Both the position numbers and the translations under genes were made by a program. A stretch of 64,000 bases of DNA from contig RDYN01000030.1 in assembly GCA_004293365.1 (NCBI GenBank), positions 1-64,000 on the forward strand. Direction: 5' to 3'. Below the pieces are notes generated by a model. That model was not told where the DNA came from. It saw only the letters and a program-made list of their open reading frames with translations, and did no database searches. The stretch comes from Oscillatoriales cyanobacterium (GTDB lineage Bacteria > Cyanobacteriota > Cyanobacteriia > Cyanobacteriales > Microcoleaceae). Positions 57,188 through 64,000 of this stretch are shown here, piece by piece. Positions within the stretch are counted from its first letter, which is position 1; each line of letters opens with the position of its first letter.

Positions 57188-57796
57188 ATGACACAAAAAA
57201 TTGACAGCCAAAATAAGACCATGTTGCTCGGTATCGGTGCTCTAGCGATCGCAGTTTTGCTCATCGTATCGGGGTTTTTAGGACAGGAACCAGGTCGCTT
57301 GCAAGGCAATTTAGACTATAGGCCAAGCGACAAGATTACTGTTTTTTACTGGGCCGTGCTTTTTTATAGTCATGTAAACCTACCACTAGCTGTCATAATT
57401 TTGTTGCTGGTGTCGATCCTTGTATTTCGTCTGTTGGAGGAACTAAAGCAGAAGATATTTTCCTTTGCTACCTTGGCTGCAATTGTGTTGTCTGTGCTAG
57501 CTGCCGCAATCCCATGGTTCAGTGTTCTTTTCTTTGGCGAGTACGAGCACGCTACCAGTGCAAAGTTTGGCTGGGACAGATACAATTTAGGCGTGAGTAA
57601 AGCAATGGACGGCGATAATTTTTATGTCGTTGGAAAATGCGATACGATCGGTATCATTTGTGATTGCTATGCCGTAGCTCCTGTAATCCATAATTACCAC
57701 GAGAAACCTTCAAGAGTTCTCAATCTTGAACAGGATGCTAAAACAAAAGTTATTTATATCAAGTATCAAAATAAGAGAATTCCTATTTCAAAGTAG
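57188..57796 (+). CDS. Tandem membrane paralogue B (unknown)
   Basis: A 202-residue protein with MLLGIGALAIAVLLIVSGFL, VFYWAVLFYSHVNLPLAVII and SAKFGWDRYNLG in order, ending in FYVVGKCDTIGIICDCYAVA and KTKVIYIKYQN. It matches the gene at 56524 in layout, including VSGFLGxE, FYWAVLFY, KYNLG/RYNLG, V(I)GKCD and CDCY. The two are 31 bp apart. The conserved Cys motifs lie in the predicted soluble C-terminus. Function unknown. Confidence 0.68.
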   Translation: MTQKIDSQNKTMLLGIGALAIAVLLIVSGFLGQEPGRLQGNLDYRPSDKITVFYWAVLFYSHVNLPLAVIILLLVSILVFRLLEELKQKIFSFATLAAIVLSVLAAAIPWFSVLFFGEYEHATSAKFGWDRYNLGVSKAMDGDNFYVVGKCDTIGIICDCYAVAPVIHNYHEKPSRVLNLEQDAKTKVIYIKYQNKRIPISK

Positions 57797-57841
57797 CGCC
57801 GATTAGAAGCTGCGATCCTCTTTATATTAATCGGTTCTTAG

Positions 57842-57868
57842 TAGGGACACGGCACTGCCGTGTCCCTA
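57842..57868. terminator. Perfect hairpin after the paralogue pair
   Basis: TAGGGACACGGCA and TGCCGTGTCCCTA with a one-base centre. It stands between convergent genes and could end both transcripts, but there is no T-run; the word is also known as a dispersed repeat in cyanobacteria. Confidence 0.5.
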
Positions 57869-57923
57869 AAATCGGAGATGGTTAACCAGGCGGATTTGGT
57901 ATAATCCGGGTAAGATATCACGC

Positions 57924-60900
57924 TCAGATTGTGCGGAAATCACCAACACCAATTAGGCTGGCGCTGACTCCAGTTAGCGAAGCAATAACTTCTCCACTTC
58001 CTTTGAATTTAATCAGCGCATTGTTATTGTTCTGACTAATTTCTAACTGGTTAAAACTCAAAACTCCCGACAATCCGATGAAATCTTGACCTTTCACAAA
58101 ATCAGAGACAATATCAAATCCTCGATTCAATCCGATGACAAAAATGTCATTACCCAAACCGCCAATCAAACTATTATTCCCTGAACCTCCAAACAAAATA
58201 TCATTACCTTCGCAACCAAAAAGCGTGTCATTTCCTAAATCTCCATAAATCGAATCATTGCCCTTACTACCGTCAATTAAATCATTGCCTTGACCCCCAT
58301 AAAGTAGGTCATCTGCTGCACCGCCGCACAAAGTATCATCTCCAAGTTGTCCGAAGAGAGTATCATTGCCTTCGCTGCCGAGAATTACATCGTTTGCTTT
58401 ACCGCCGAATAAGGAATCGTTTCCTTTGCCGCCGTCGATCAAGTCATTGCCTTCATTGCCAAAGATTAAGTCATCATCTTCTTTGCCGTTTATTGAATCA
58501 TTGCCCTTATTCCCAAAGATAACATCTTGACCCACACCGCCAATAATGATGTCGTTTCCTTTGCCACCGAATAGGATATCGTCTCCCTTGTCGCCGTCAA
58601 TGAAATCGTTGCCTTCATTGCCGTTGAAGATATCATTAAATTCACCACCAAATAGATTGTCGTTGCCAGTCAAAGCATCGAAGATATTAGGGTTGTTGAT
58701 GCCAAAATATGAGTCGTTTTTGGGAGTACCAATTAGCCGAACACCACCATTGATAATATTATCAATTTGTTGGTTTGGTTGGTTGAGATTGGGATACTCA
58801 ATTTTGTCGCAAATGCAGTTTGTATCTGGAGTGTTAACCGGCGTTGGAGTTGTTACAGATGTAGGCGTTGGTGTGGGAGTCGGAGTCGGAGTTGGAATCG
58901 GAGTTGGGGTTAGTGTGGGAGTCGGAGTCAGAGTTGGAATCGGAGTTGGGGTTAGTGTGGGAGTTGGAGTCAGAGTTGGAATCGGAGTTGGGGTTAGTGT
59001 GGGAGTTGGAGTCGGAGTTGGAGTCGGAGTTGGAGTTGGAGTTGGAGTCGGAGTTGGAGTTGGGGTTAGTGTTGGAGTTGGAGTTGGAGTTGGAGTTGGA
59101 GTTGCTGTGGCTGTGGCTGTGACTAACGCTGAAATCGCGAAATCAAAGGGATTTTCGTTACTATCATCATTGACAAATTGCAGCGTACCTGTTTTATTTC
59201 CGGCGGTGGCTGTATCGACTTGAACTTGCAAATTAGCAGTAGCGCCGGCGGCGACAGTTGCAAAGGTTTTGTTGAGAGTCGCACCAATTAATGCACTGCC
59301 AAAGTCGATCGCACTTGTAGTACCATCAACTATGTCTGTTGTCCCGTCTAAAACTTGGATTTCTGGAGTTGCCGTGTCATCGTTGTTAATGGTTGTGGTT
59401 GCGGTAGCTGCGGTGATTGTTGAGCTTTCCGGTGCTGCGGTTAAATTGGGATTGGAGAGAGTGACAATAATTGTTTCGTTAGGTTCAACAACAGTATCTC
59501 CCAAAACATTTAAGGTGATAGTTTTACTGGTTTCATTCGCAGCAAAACTAATGGTTCCCGTTGCAGCAGTAGCACCTGATGTACCGCCAATATTGCTGTA
59601 GTCGGAACTATCAGCAGTGCCAGCAATTGCATAGTTAACTGTACTTGCTACCCCAATTCCACCGCTGCGAGTGACGGTAAATGTGACTGGTTGAGTACCG
59701 CTATTTCCTTCGGTTAAGGTAGTGGGTGATGTGGCAATTGCATAACTAATTGCATCGTTAGCCGCAATTGCGACTGTTGTCGAAGGAGTAGTTGTGCCGG
59801 CAGTGGCGCCTGTAATTGTCCCAAAGTCGAGGGTTACGGTTTCGGCATTTTCTGGGATGTTGTCGGGGTTGATGGTGGCGACTACATCCTGGGTGAGGAT
59901 GGTGGTATTTGCCAGAAAGGTAATAGAGGTGGTGGAGAGTGTGTAATCTGCACCAGCACCCTGTGTCGCACTGCTGCTGGCGTTGATAACAATGGGTACG
60001 GTGACATTAGTCAGGGGAACTGCTGAAAGGGTGACTGGGATGGTTACTGTGTTAGCGGTGGTGTTTTCTGTGGTGCTGTAGGTAGCCGCGCCGAAGTTAA
60101 CGCTGGGTAAATCATCGTTATTGATTGTGGTGGTAGCACTGGTGGGAGCGGTGATGGTAGCAGCGTAACCTGTTGCAGCCGTGGGGTTGGAAAGAGTGAC
60201 GGTGATGGTTTCGTCGTTTTCTGGTGTTGTGTCGCCATTAACGTTTAAGGTGATGGTTTTGCTGGTTTCGTTGGCGGCAAAGTTGATGGTGCCTGTTGCA
60301 GCGGTGGCACCGGATGTGCCGCCGATGTTGTTGTAGTCGGTGCTGTCAGCCGTGCCGGTAATGGCATAATTGACAGCGCTGGCGACTGTGGTTGCACCCG
60401 TGCGAGTGATGGTGTAGGTTCTGGTTTGACTGCCCGAGTTGCCTTCTGCGAAGGTGGCAGTATCTACTGTAACGGTATATGCGATGTCGTTGTCGTCAAC
60501 GGTGATGGCGGCTGTGTCTGTGGCGGTGCTGTAGGGACTGCCGCCGCCGTTGTTACTGGTGTTGGCGGTGCTGCCGTTAGTACCAGTTATTCGATCCCAG
60601 GCGCGGAAGGTGAGGGCGGTGGGGATAGTGCCGGAGTAGTTGGCAGTTGGTTGGAAGTAAATGCGAGTATTGGCATTGGCGGCGAGTAGGCGGGCGTTGG
60701 TAGCGGATACTGCGCCCAAGGCATTCCAAGTTGTGCCGCCGTCGATGGTGTAGAACCAAGTGCCGTTGGTGGTGTCGGCGGCGGTGATGGCTGCGCCTGC
60801 TACTGCGCCAGTGTCGGGGTCGGTGATGTTATTTTGACCTGTACCGATGGCTGCAATGGCGGAAATGAGGGTGCCGACTGCGCCTGTGGGTGCTACTGAG

Positions 60901-62435
60901 TCTTCAAGGATGTTGGTGAGGGTGACGGTGGTATCGGCAAGGACGGGGGCGGTGTTGATGCTGCCGTAAACATCGTTATTATCTTGGTTAACTCCTTGAC
61001 CATTGGTGGGGGTGTTAGCACCAGGAGTGCCAGCTTGGCTGTCTGCGGTGTTGCTGGTGAAGGTTGCTCCCAATGTGGTGACTGTGGGCAAAACAGTTGG
61101 CATCCCTTGGTCGTTGCCATTGCTGTTGGTGAGGGATGTCATGGCGAAAATTGCCCCACCTTTGCCTTGACCGCTATTGAAACCCGTGCCGCCTGTGGCT
61201 GTATTGTTCGTAAAAGTGGCGTTATTGAGGGTTAAGGAGCCACTGCGGATGAAGATGGCACCCCCGAAACCGGCACCGCCACCGCCGACAGAGGTGATGC
61301 CTCCGCCGTTGCCGCCGCCAAAGCCCCCGCCCCCGCCCCCGCCGCCGGCGCCGCCGCCGCCGCCGCCGCCAAAGCCCCCGCCCCCGCCGCCAAAGCCGCC
61401 GCCGCCGCCGCCAAAGCCGCCGCCGCCGCCAAAGCCCCCGCCGCCGCCGCCAAAGCCCCCGCCGCCGCCGGTATAGCTGCTAAAGCCCCCGCCGCCGCCA
61501 AAGCCCCCGCTGCCGCCGCCGTCAAAGCCGCCAAAGCCGCCGTAGTCACCATTGCCACCGTAGCCACCAGTGAGGCCTGTGCCCGAGCCAAACAGGCCAC
61601 CGCCGCCAAAGCCCCCGCTGCCAAACATCCCGCCGCCGCCGCCGTTGATGCCATTGCTGCTGGCGCCACCGATCGCGCTATTGTTATTAAAGGTGACGTT
61701 ATTCAACCCCACAGTGCCACCGTAGATAAACAAACCGCCACCCATGCCAGCGCCGCCACCACCAGGGAAACTATTTCCCCCTTGTGCCAGTCCATTGGTG
61801 ATAGTCAAATTAGTGAAATTGACAGTTCCCGACTTGACAAAGAAGGGGCGAAAAGCATTCCCACCGCTGACACTAAAGTTATTGCCAATAAAATCAATGT
61901 TGCTGTTAACTAGGGTTTTCATTACCCCCGTAACAGTGACATTTGTGGCGAGGGTAATGGTGTCATTTCCGGCTGCTGCATTCGCGTCTAAAATTGCTTT
62001 GCTCAAAGTGCCTGCTGCGGTGCCGCTGCCATCATCGGTTGCGACTGTGACGTTAAAGTTAGCCAGTGTATAGTCATAATCTGCCATCGCCTCCAGATTA
62101 AACGGTACGGCGGCTTCTATCTGGCCAGTTACTATTTCTAAATCCCAGTCACCGCCTTTTGCAGCATTTCCCGTCAAGTCGTTAGATGCTGCGACATCTC
62201 CACCTGTGATTTCACTCAATCGCTTGACCAAATTCTTGCCAGTTTCTGTGGCGGCTGCATCGCATCCATAAAGTAGGATATCTCCGTTTTCTGTCAGAGC
62301 ATTTCCCCACTGTTTGAGCTCTGTGTTGAAACTTTCTATATCATTTCCATTCAGTACGTCCGAACCTAGTTTTAGACTGCCTTCGCTCCCGTGTGAAAGA
62401 ATATGCACGGCTTCAATCTCTTTGTGATTAGCCAA
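57924..62435 (-). CDS. Giant DUF4347 / Calx-beta / RTX adhesin-like protein
   Basis: The open part encodes 1503 residues. Order: end of a DUF4347 domain with [12 protein letters not shown] and [14 protein letters not shown] (His and Cys in a caspase-like arrangement); a pectate-lyase-like strip ([20 protein letters not shown]); a Gly/Phe tract of about 120 residues; a cadherin-like part; three Calx-beta domains ([20 protein letters not shown], etc.); an 'ITVDxxx...[11 protein letters not shown]' segment; a PT repeat linker; and RTX nonapeptides ([20 protein letters not shown]). It is probably exported by type I secretion, for adhesion, gliding or mat formation. The real N-terminus lies further upstream across a nonsense codon (see 62436-62579); restart at TTG 62435 lacks a ribosome site. 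Confidence 0.8.
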   Translation of the reverse strand: MANHKEIEAVHILSHGSEGSLKLGSDVLNGNDIESFNTELKQWGNALTENGDILLYGCDAAATETGKNLVKRLSEITGGDVAASNDLTGNAAKGGDWDLEIVTGQIEAAVPFNLEAMADYDYTLANFNVTVATDDGSGTAAGTLSKAILDANAAAGNDTITLATNVTVTGVMKTLVNSNIDFIGNNFSVSGGNAFRPFFVKSGTVNFTNLTITNGLAQGGNSFPGGGGAGMGGGLFIYGGTVGLNNVTFNNNSAIGGASSNGINGGGGGMFGSGGFGGGGLFGSGTGLTGGYGGNGDYGGFGGFDGGGSGGFGGGGGFSSYTGGGGGFGGGGGGFGGGGGFGGGGGGFGGGGGGFGGGGGGGAGGGGGGGGFGGGNGGGITSVGGGGAGFGGAIFIRSGSLTLNNATFTNNTATGGTGFNSGQGKGGAIFAMTSLTNSNGNDQGMPTVLPTVTTLGATFTSNTADSQAGTPGANTPTNGQGVNQDNNDVYGSINTAPVLADTTVTLTNILEDSVAPTGAVGTLISAIAAIGTGQNNITDPDTGAVAGAAITAADTTNGTWFYTIDGGTTWNALGAVSATNARLLAANANTRIYFQPTANYSGTIPTALTFRAWDRITGTNGSTANTSNNGGGSPYSTATDTAAITVDDNDIAYTVTVDTATFAEGNSGSQTRTYTITRTGATTVASAVNYAITGTADSTDYNNIGGTSGATAATGTINFAANETSKTITLNVNGDTTPENDETITVTLSNPTAATGYAATITAPTSATTTINNDDLPSVNFGAATYSTTENTTANTVTIPVTLSAVPLTNVTVPIVINASSSATQGAGADYTLSTTSITFLANTTILTQDVVATINPDNIPENAETVTLDFGTITGATAGTTTPSTTVAIAANDAISYAIATSPTTLTEGNSGTQPVTFTVTRSGGIGVASTVNYAIAGTADSSDYSNIGGTSGATAATGTISFAANETSKTITLNVLGDTVVEPNETIIVTLSNPNLTAAPESSTITAATATTTINNDDTATPEIQVLDGTTDIVDGTTSAIDFGSALIGATLNKTFATVAAGATANLQVQVDTATAGNKTGTLQFVNDDSNENPFDFAISALVTATATATPTPTPTPTPTLTPTPTPTPTPTPTPTPTPTPTPTLTPTPIPTLTPTPTLTPTPIPTLTPTPTLTPTPIPTPTPTPTPTPTSVTTPTPVNTPDTNCICDKIEYPNLNQPNQQIDNIINGGVRLIGTPKNDSYFGINNPNIFDALTGNDNLFGGEFNDIFNGNEGNDFIDGDKGDDILFGGKGNDIIIGGVGQDVIFGNKGNDSINGKEDDDLIFGNEGNDLIDGGKGNDSLFGGKANDVILGSEGNDTLFGQLGDDTLCGGAADDLLYGGQGNDLIDGSKGNDSIYGDLGNDTLFGCEGNDILFGGSGNNSLIGGLGNDIFVIGLNRGFDIVSDFVKGQDFIGLSGVLSFNQLEISQNNNNALIKFKGSGEVIASLTGVSASLIGVGDFRTI
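58858..59118. repeat. (GGAGTT)n / PT-repeat tract
   Basis: Plus-strand GTTGGAGTCGGAGTTGGAGT repeats; in the gene (minus strand) they encode a proline-threonine linker of about 80 residues between the Calx-beta/anchor part and the RTX domain. A hexamer repeat prone to length change. Confidence 0.9.
61240..61650. repeat. CCGCCG-rich tract encoding the Gly/Phe region
   Basis: Plus strand is almost entirely CCGCCG, CCCCCGCC and AAAGCC; minus strand encodes [10 protein letters not shown] units. Very high local GC and strand asymmetry compared with the 45% or so around it. Confidence 0.9.
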
Positions 62436-62579
62436 GGCTTTTGTAATTTGCTCAATGCCGCTCAGATTTTCATTTTAAATGAAAATCTGAGCGGCATCTA
62501 TGCCTTGAATCAGGCTTTGATAATCCTGTACAGAGGAGTCTACGAAAATGATTTGCTTGTTCGCGGTTGGTAAGTTCAT
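62436..62579 (-). pseudogene. 5' end of the DUF4347 gene, cut off by an in-frame TAA
   Basis: Leftward from ATG 62579 the frame reads MNLPTANKQIIFVDSSVQDY, QSLIQGIDAAQIFI, then TAA at 62475-62477, then [13 protein letters not shown] joined in the same frame to the 1503-residue ORF. IIFVDSSVQDYQSLI is the known opening of DUF4347 proteins. Removing the single stop would restore a normal N-terminus. Either the gene is inactive, the stop is suppressed, or there is a sequencing error; the stop is at the centre of a perfect palindrome. Confidence 0.75.
62455..62497. repeat. Perfect 43-bp palindrome across the nonsense codon
   Basis: ATGCCGCTCAGATTTTCATT + T, one centre base, then A + AATGAAAATCTGAGCGGCAT: 21-bp arms without a mismatch and a single-base centre (62476). 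It is inside coding sequence and includes the TAA. It is the longest spacer-less palindrome I noticed in the window. Confidence 0.95.
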
Positions 62580-62620
62580 AATTGCTGAAATCATTGATAT
62601 CTATTGTTTACATTCAAGTT

Positions 62621-62703
62621 TCGATCCCCCTAAATCTCCCTTAAGAAGGGGGACTTTGAACGCTCTAGTCCCACCCTTTTTAAGGGGGGTTAGGGGGGAT
62701 CGA
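62621..62703. repeat. Poly-C/poly-G dispersed hairpin element
   Basis: TCGATCCCCCTAAATCTCCC then GAAGGGGGACTTTGAACGC, CTAGTCCCACCC, and TTTAAGGGGGGTTAGGGGGGATCGA. Same family as 12789-12873, between the DUF4347 and sulfotransferase genes. Confidence 0.8.
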
Positions 62704-62705
62704 GG

Positions 62706-63548
62706 CTAAGGTTTTACGGTTTGTTGAGTTTTCGCTACAATTGCGCTGGCACGGCTATTTGTTGAATCTGTCCAAAAAGATAAGCCATCAAATCGCTCAA
62801 ACAAATCGGGCGGTAAAATCGTTTGTCTCGGTTTAAATTCAACTTGAGAACGCACTTGATGCAATCCTTTTGTTTGGAGTCTGTTATCGAATTCCGGTTC
62901 TTGGTATTGAACATTCTCGAAATCATGCTCGAAAGGTGATTCGCCCAAAAATTGATAAATTAGGGACATCGTTTTAGCAGGCTTTATGGTTAATATTTCG
63001 TAATCAACAAGTAGAAGAGATGCACTTTGTTCGCTGTAGAATGCTTCTCTGAGGGCGTTATAAGCATAACCAACTAAACGCGATGCTTGACTTAATGCTT
63101 CAGTTCTGCTGTAAACTGTAGCTCGTTCGGCAGGATTGTTAAATAACCGCGAAATGTCAAAGGCGTTGCGCCGAATTAGTAATTCGATGCTGTCCATAAT
63201 CCAGGCGATATTTCTGACGCAGCAAATCACTTTAGCTTCGGGAAATAGTTCTCTAATTAATGGTAACTTGCTGCACCACAGGCGATTGGTGTCGAAGATC
63301 GCTTCTTTTTCTGCTTGCGGGTGATAATAGGCAGAAAAAATTCCCATAATCAGCGCCCGTTTTTGTTCATCGGAAATGAACACAGAAAATTCATTGTCTT
63401 CGCTCATGGCTTCTAACATTCGATCGACTAAACCACCCACAGGGCTAGTCATCGCAGCGTGAAACCGGGGGTTTTGCCGCAGGATGGCCGCGAGTAAGGT
63501 TGAGCCAGATCTCGGAAGTCCCGATATAAAGTGAATTTTCTGGGGCAT
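62706..63548 (-). CDS. Sulfotransferase family protein
   Basis: A 280-residue PAPS-dependent sulfotransferase-like protein. The 5'-phosphosulfate loop is SGLPRSGSTLLAAILRQNP at the start, and the 3'-phosphate motif is VICCVRNIAWIMDSIELLIR. The remainder fits the P-loop alpha/beta fold. The acceptor is unknown; relatives act on glycans or on protein tyrosines. Placed upstream of, and in the same direction as, the large adhesin-like gene; it might modify a surface glycan or protein, which is inference. Confidence 0.85.
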   Translation of the reverse strand: MPQKIHFISGLPRSGSTLLAAILRQNPRFHAAMTSPVGGLVDRMLEAMSEDNEFSVFISDEQKRALIMGIFSAYYHPQAEKEAIFDTNRLWCSKLPLIRELFPEAKVICCVRNIAWIMDSIELLIRRNAFDISRLFNNPAERATVYSRTEALSQASRLVGYAYNALREAFYSEQSASLLLVDYEILTIKPAKTMSLIYQFLGESPFEHDFENVQYQEPEFDNRLQTKGLHQVRSQVEFKPRQTILPPDLFERFDGLSFWTDSTNSRASAIVAKTQQTVKP

Positions 63549-64000
63549 CTAGTTGGGATATATTTAAGGTTTAAAATAGCCTGCACCTCGAAAGAAGGCT
63601 ATTGGCTTGGTTTTAGATACTGGCTGTGATATTGCACCCTAAATTTAAATAGTTTCTCTGCGAGCTGGGAGTGCATGCAGCATCTGACACGCTGGCTGCT
63701 GGAAGCTCGATGTTACATAACTTTACGGGATTATCGTCTAGTTTTTTGCAAAATCTATCTGCAGGCAGATGTCGTTTAACTGATTGATTTGATTATACTC
63801 TGGCGGACTGAAGAAGATGGCGATCGACCTCAACAAATAATCATGACCTCGGTCATTGCTTTTTGTAACGAGATGTGGTATGAAAATATACTTTAACTAA
63901 GACGGGTTGAAGAGAAGGTCGATCGACCATAAGTCAGTAATGACTCAAGATCGATCGACTAAATACTGTGATTAAATCGCCTAAGGGCGATCGACATTTC
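63549..64000. other. Terminal gap; no gene seen
   Basis: No open frame of interest. Several GATCGATCGAC words occur, including AAGATCGATCGACTAAATAC and AAGAAGATGGCGATCGACCT. It may contain the promoter of a gene beyond the window and that of the sulfotransferase. Confidence 0.4.

Noticed and set aside
61232-61669. Alanine-rich minus-strand and proline-rich plus-strand frames in the GC-rich tract
   Set aside because: Low-complexity shadows of the Gly/Phe-coding repeat of the giant gene.
62455-62497. Intrinsic terminator
   Set aside because: The palindrome has no loop of usable size and lies within coding sequence without a T-run.

Overview
The window looks like chromosome of a filamentous, non-heterocystous cyanobacterium (Oscillatoriales, Microcoleus/Oscillatoria-like; the genus is inference). 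The direct signs are the very frequent GCGATCGC (HIP1) octamer, a phycobilisome core-membrane linker (apcE), a photosystem II small subunit (psb30), a cyanobacterial-type ATP synthase operon with both b and b' subunits, the response regulator RpaB, complex-C cofactor assembly proteins, NarM, and many short tandem and hairpin repeats typical of these genomes. No tRNA, rRNA, CRISPR array or complete insertion sequence was recognised.

Layout. 1-6.3 kb: lnt, a heptamer repeat array, a bestrophin-type channel, recJ and psb30. 6.4-14.1 kb: a Uma2 nuclease, a ribbon-helix-helix-like protein, small conserved proteins, a yggT-like membrane protein, aroE, an ATPase and a DJ-1/PfpI protein. 14.5-26.6 kb: a LysR regulator, the first copy of an unnamed two-gene module, apcE, two methyltransferases, an acetyltransferase, the second module copy, an HTH gene with a Uma2 gene, then moaA beside narM. 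26.9-28.2 kb: a secreted RTX protein. 28.6-35.1 kb: the operon atp1-a-c-b'-b-delta-alpha-gamma, with repeat-derived spacers between some genes. 35.4-47 kb: an accessory stretch with a CHAT-TPR protease-like protein and a membrane coiled-coil partner, the third module copy, small DNA-binding proteins, Uma2 genes and a GTPase. 47.2-57.8 kb: ferredoxin, a DUF3326 gene, a CPBP protease, a TIGR02587/TIGR02588 pair, a decayed vapBC locus with an ADP-ribosyltransferase-like gene, radA, rpaB, a CCB-type assembly factor and two tandem membrane paralogues. 57.9-63.5 kb: a giant DUF4347/Calx-beta/RTX adhesin-like gene with an interrupted 5' end, and a sulfotransferase.

Three themes stand out. First, a two-gene module (small acidic Cys-containing protein plus a larger protein with a CYC motif) occurs three times, twice with the same eight-base ATGCGTAA gene overlap; I cannot assign it to a named family and consider it the best candidate for an undescribed system. 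Second, dispersed intergenic-type repeats appear in frame inside conserved genes (lnt, aroE, a methyltransferase, the DUF3326 gene), lengthening the proteins without breaking them. Third, several loci show decay or remodelling: a vapC toxin cut to nine codons, an antitoxin with an extra internal segment, and a nonsense codon at the centre of a perfect 43-bp palindrome in the large DUF4347 gene.
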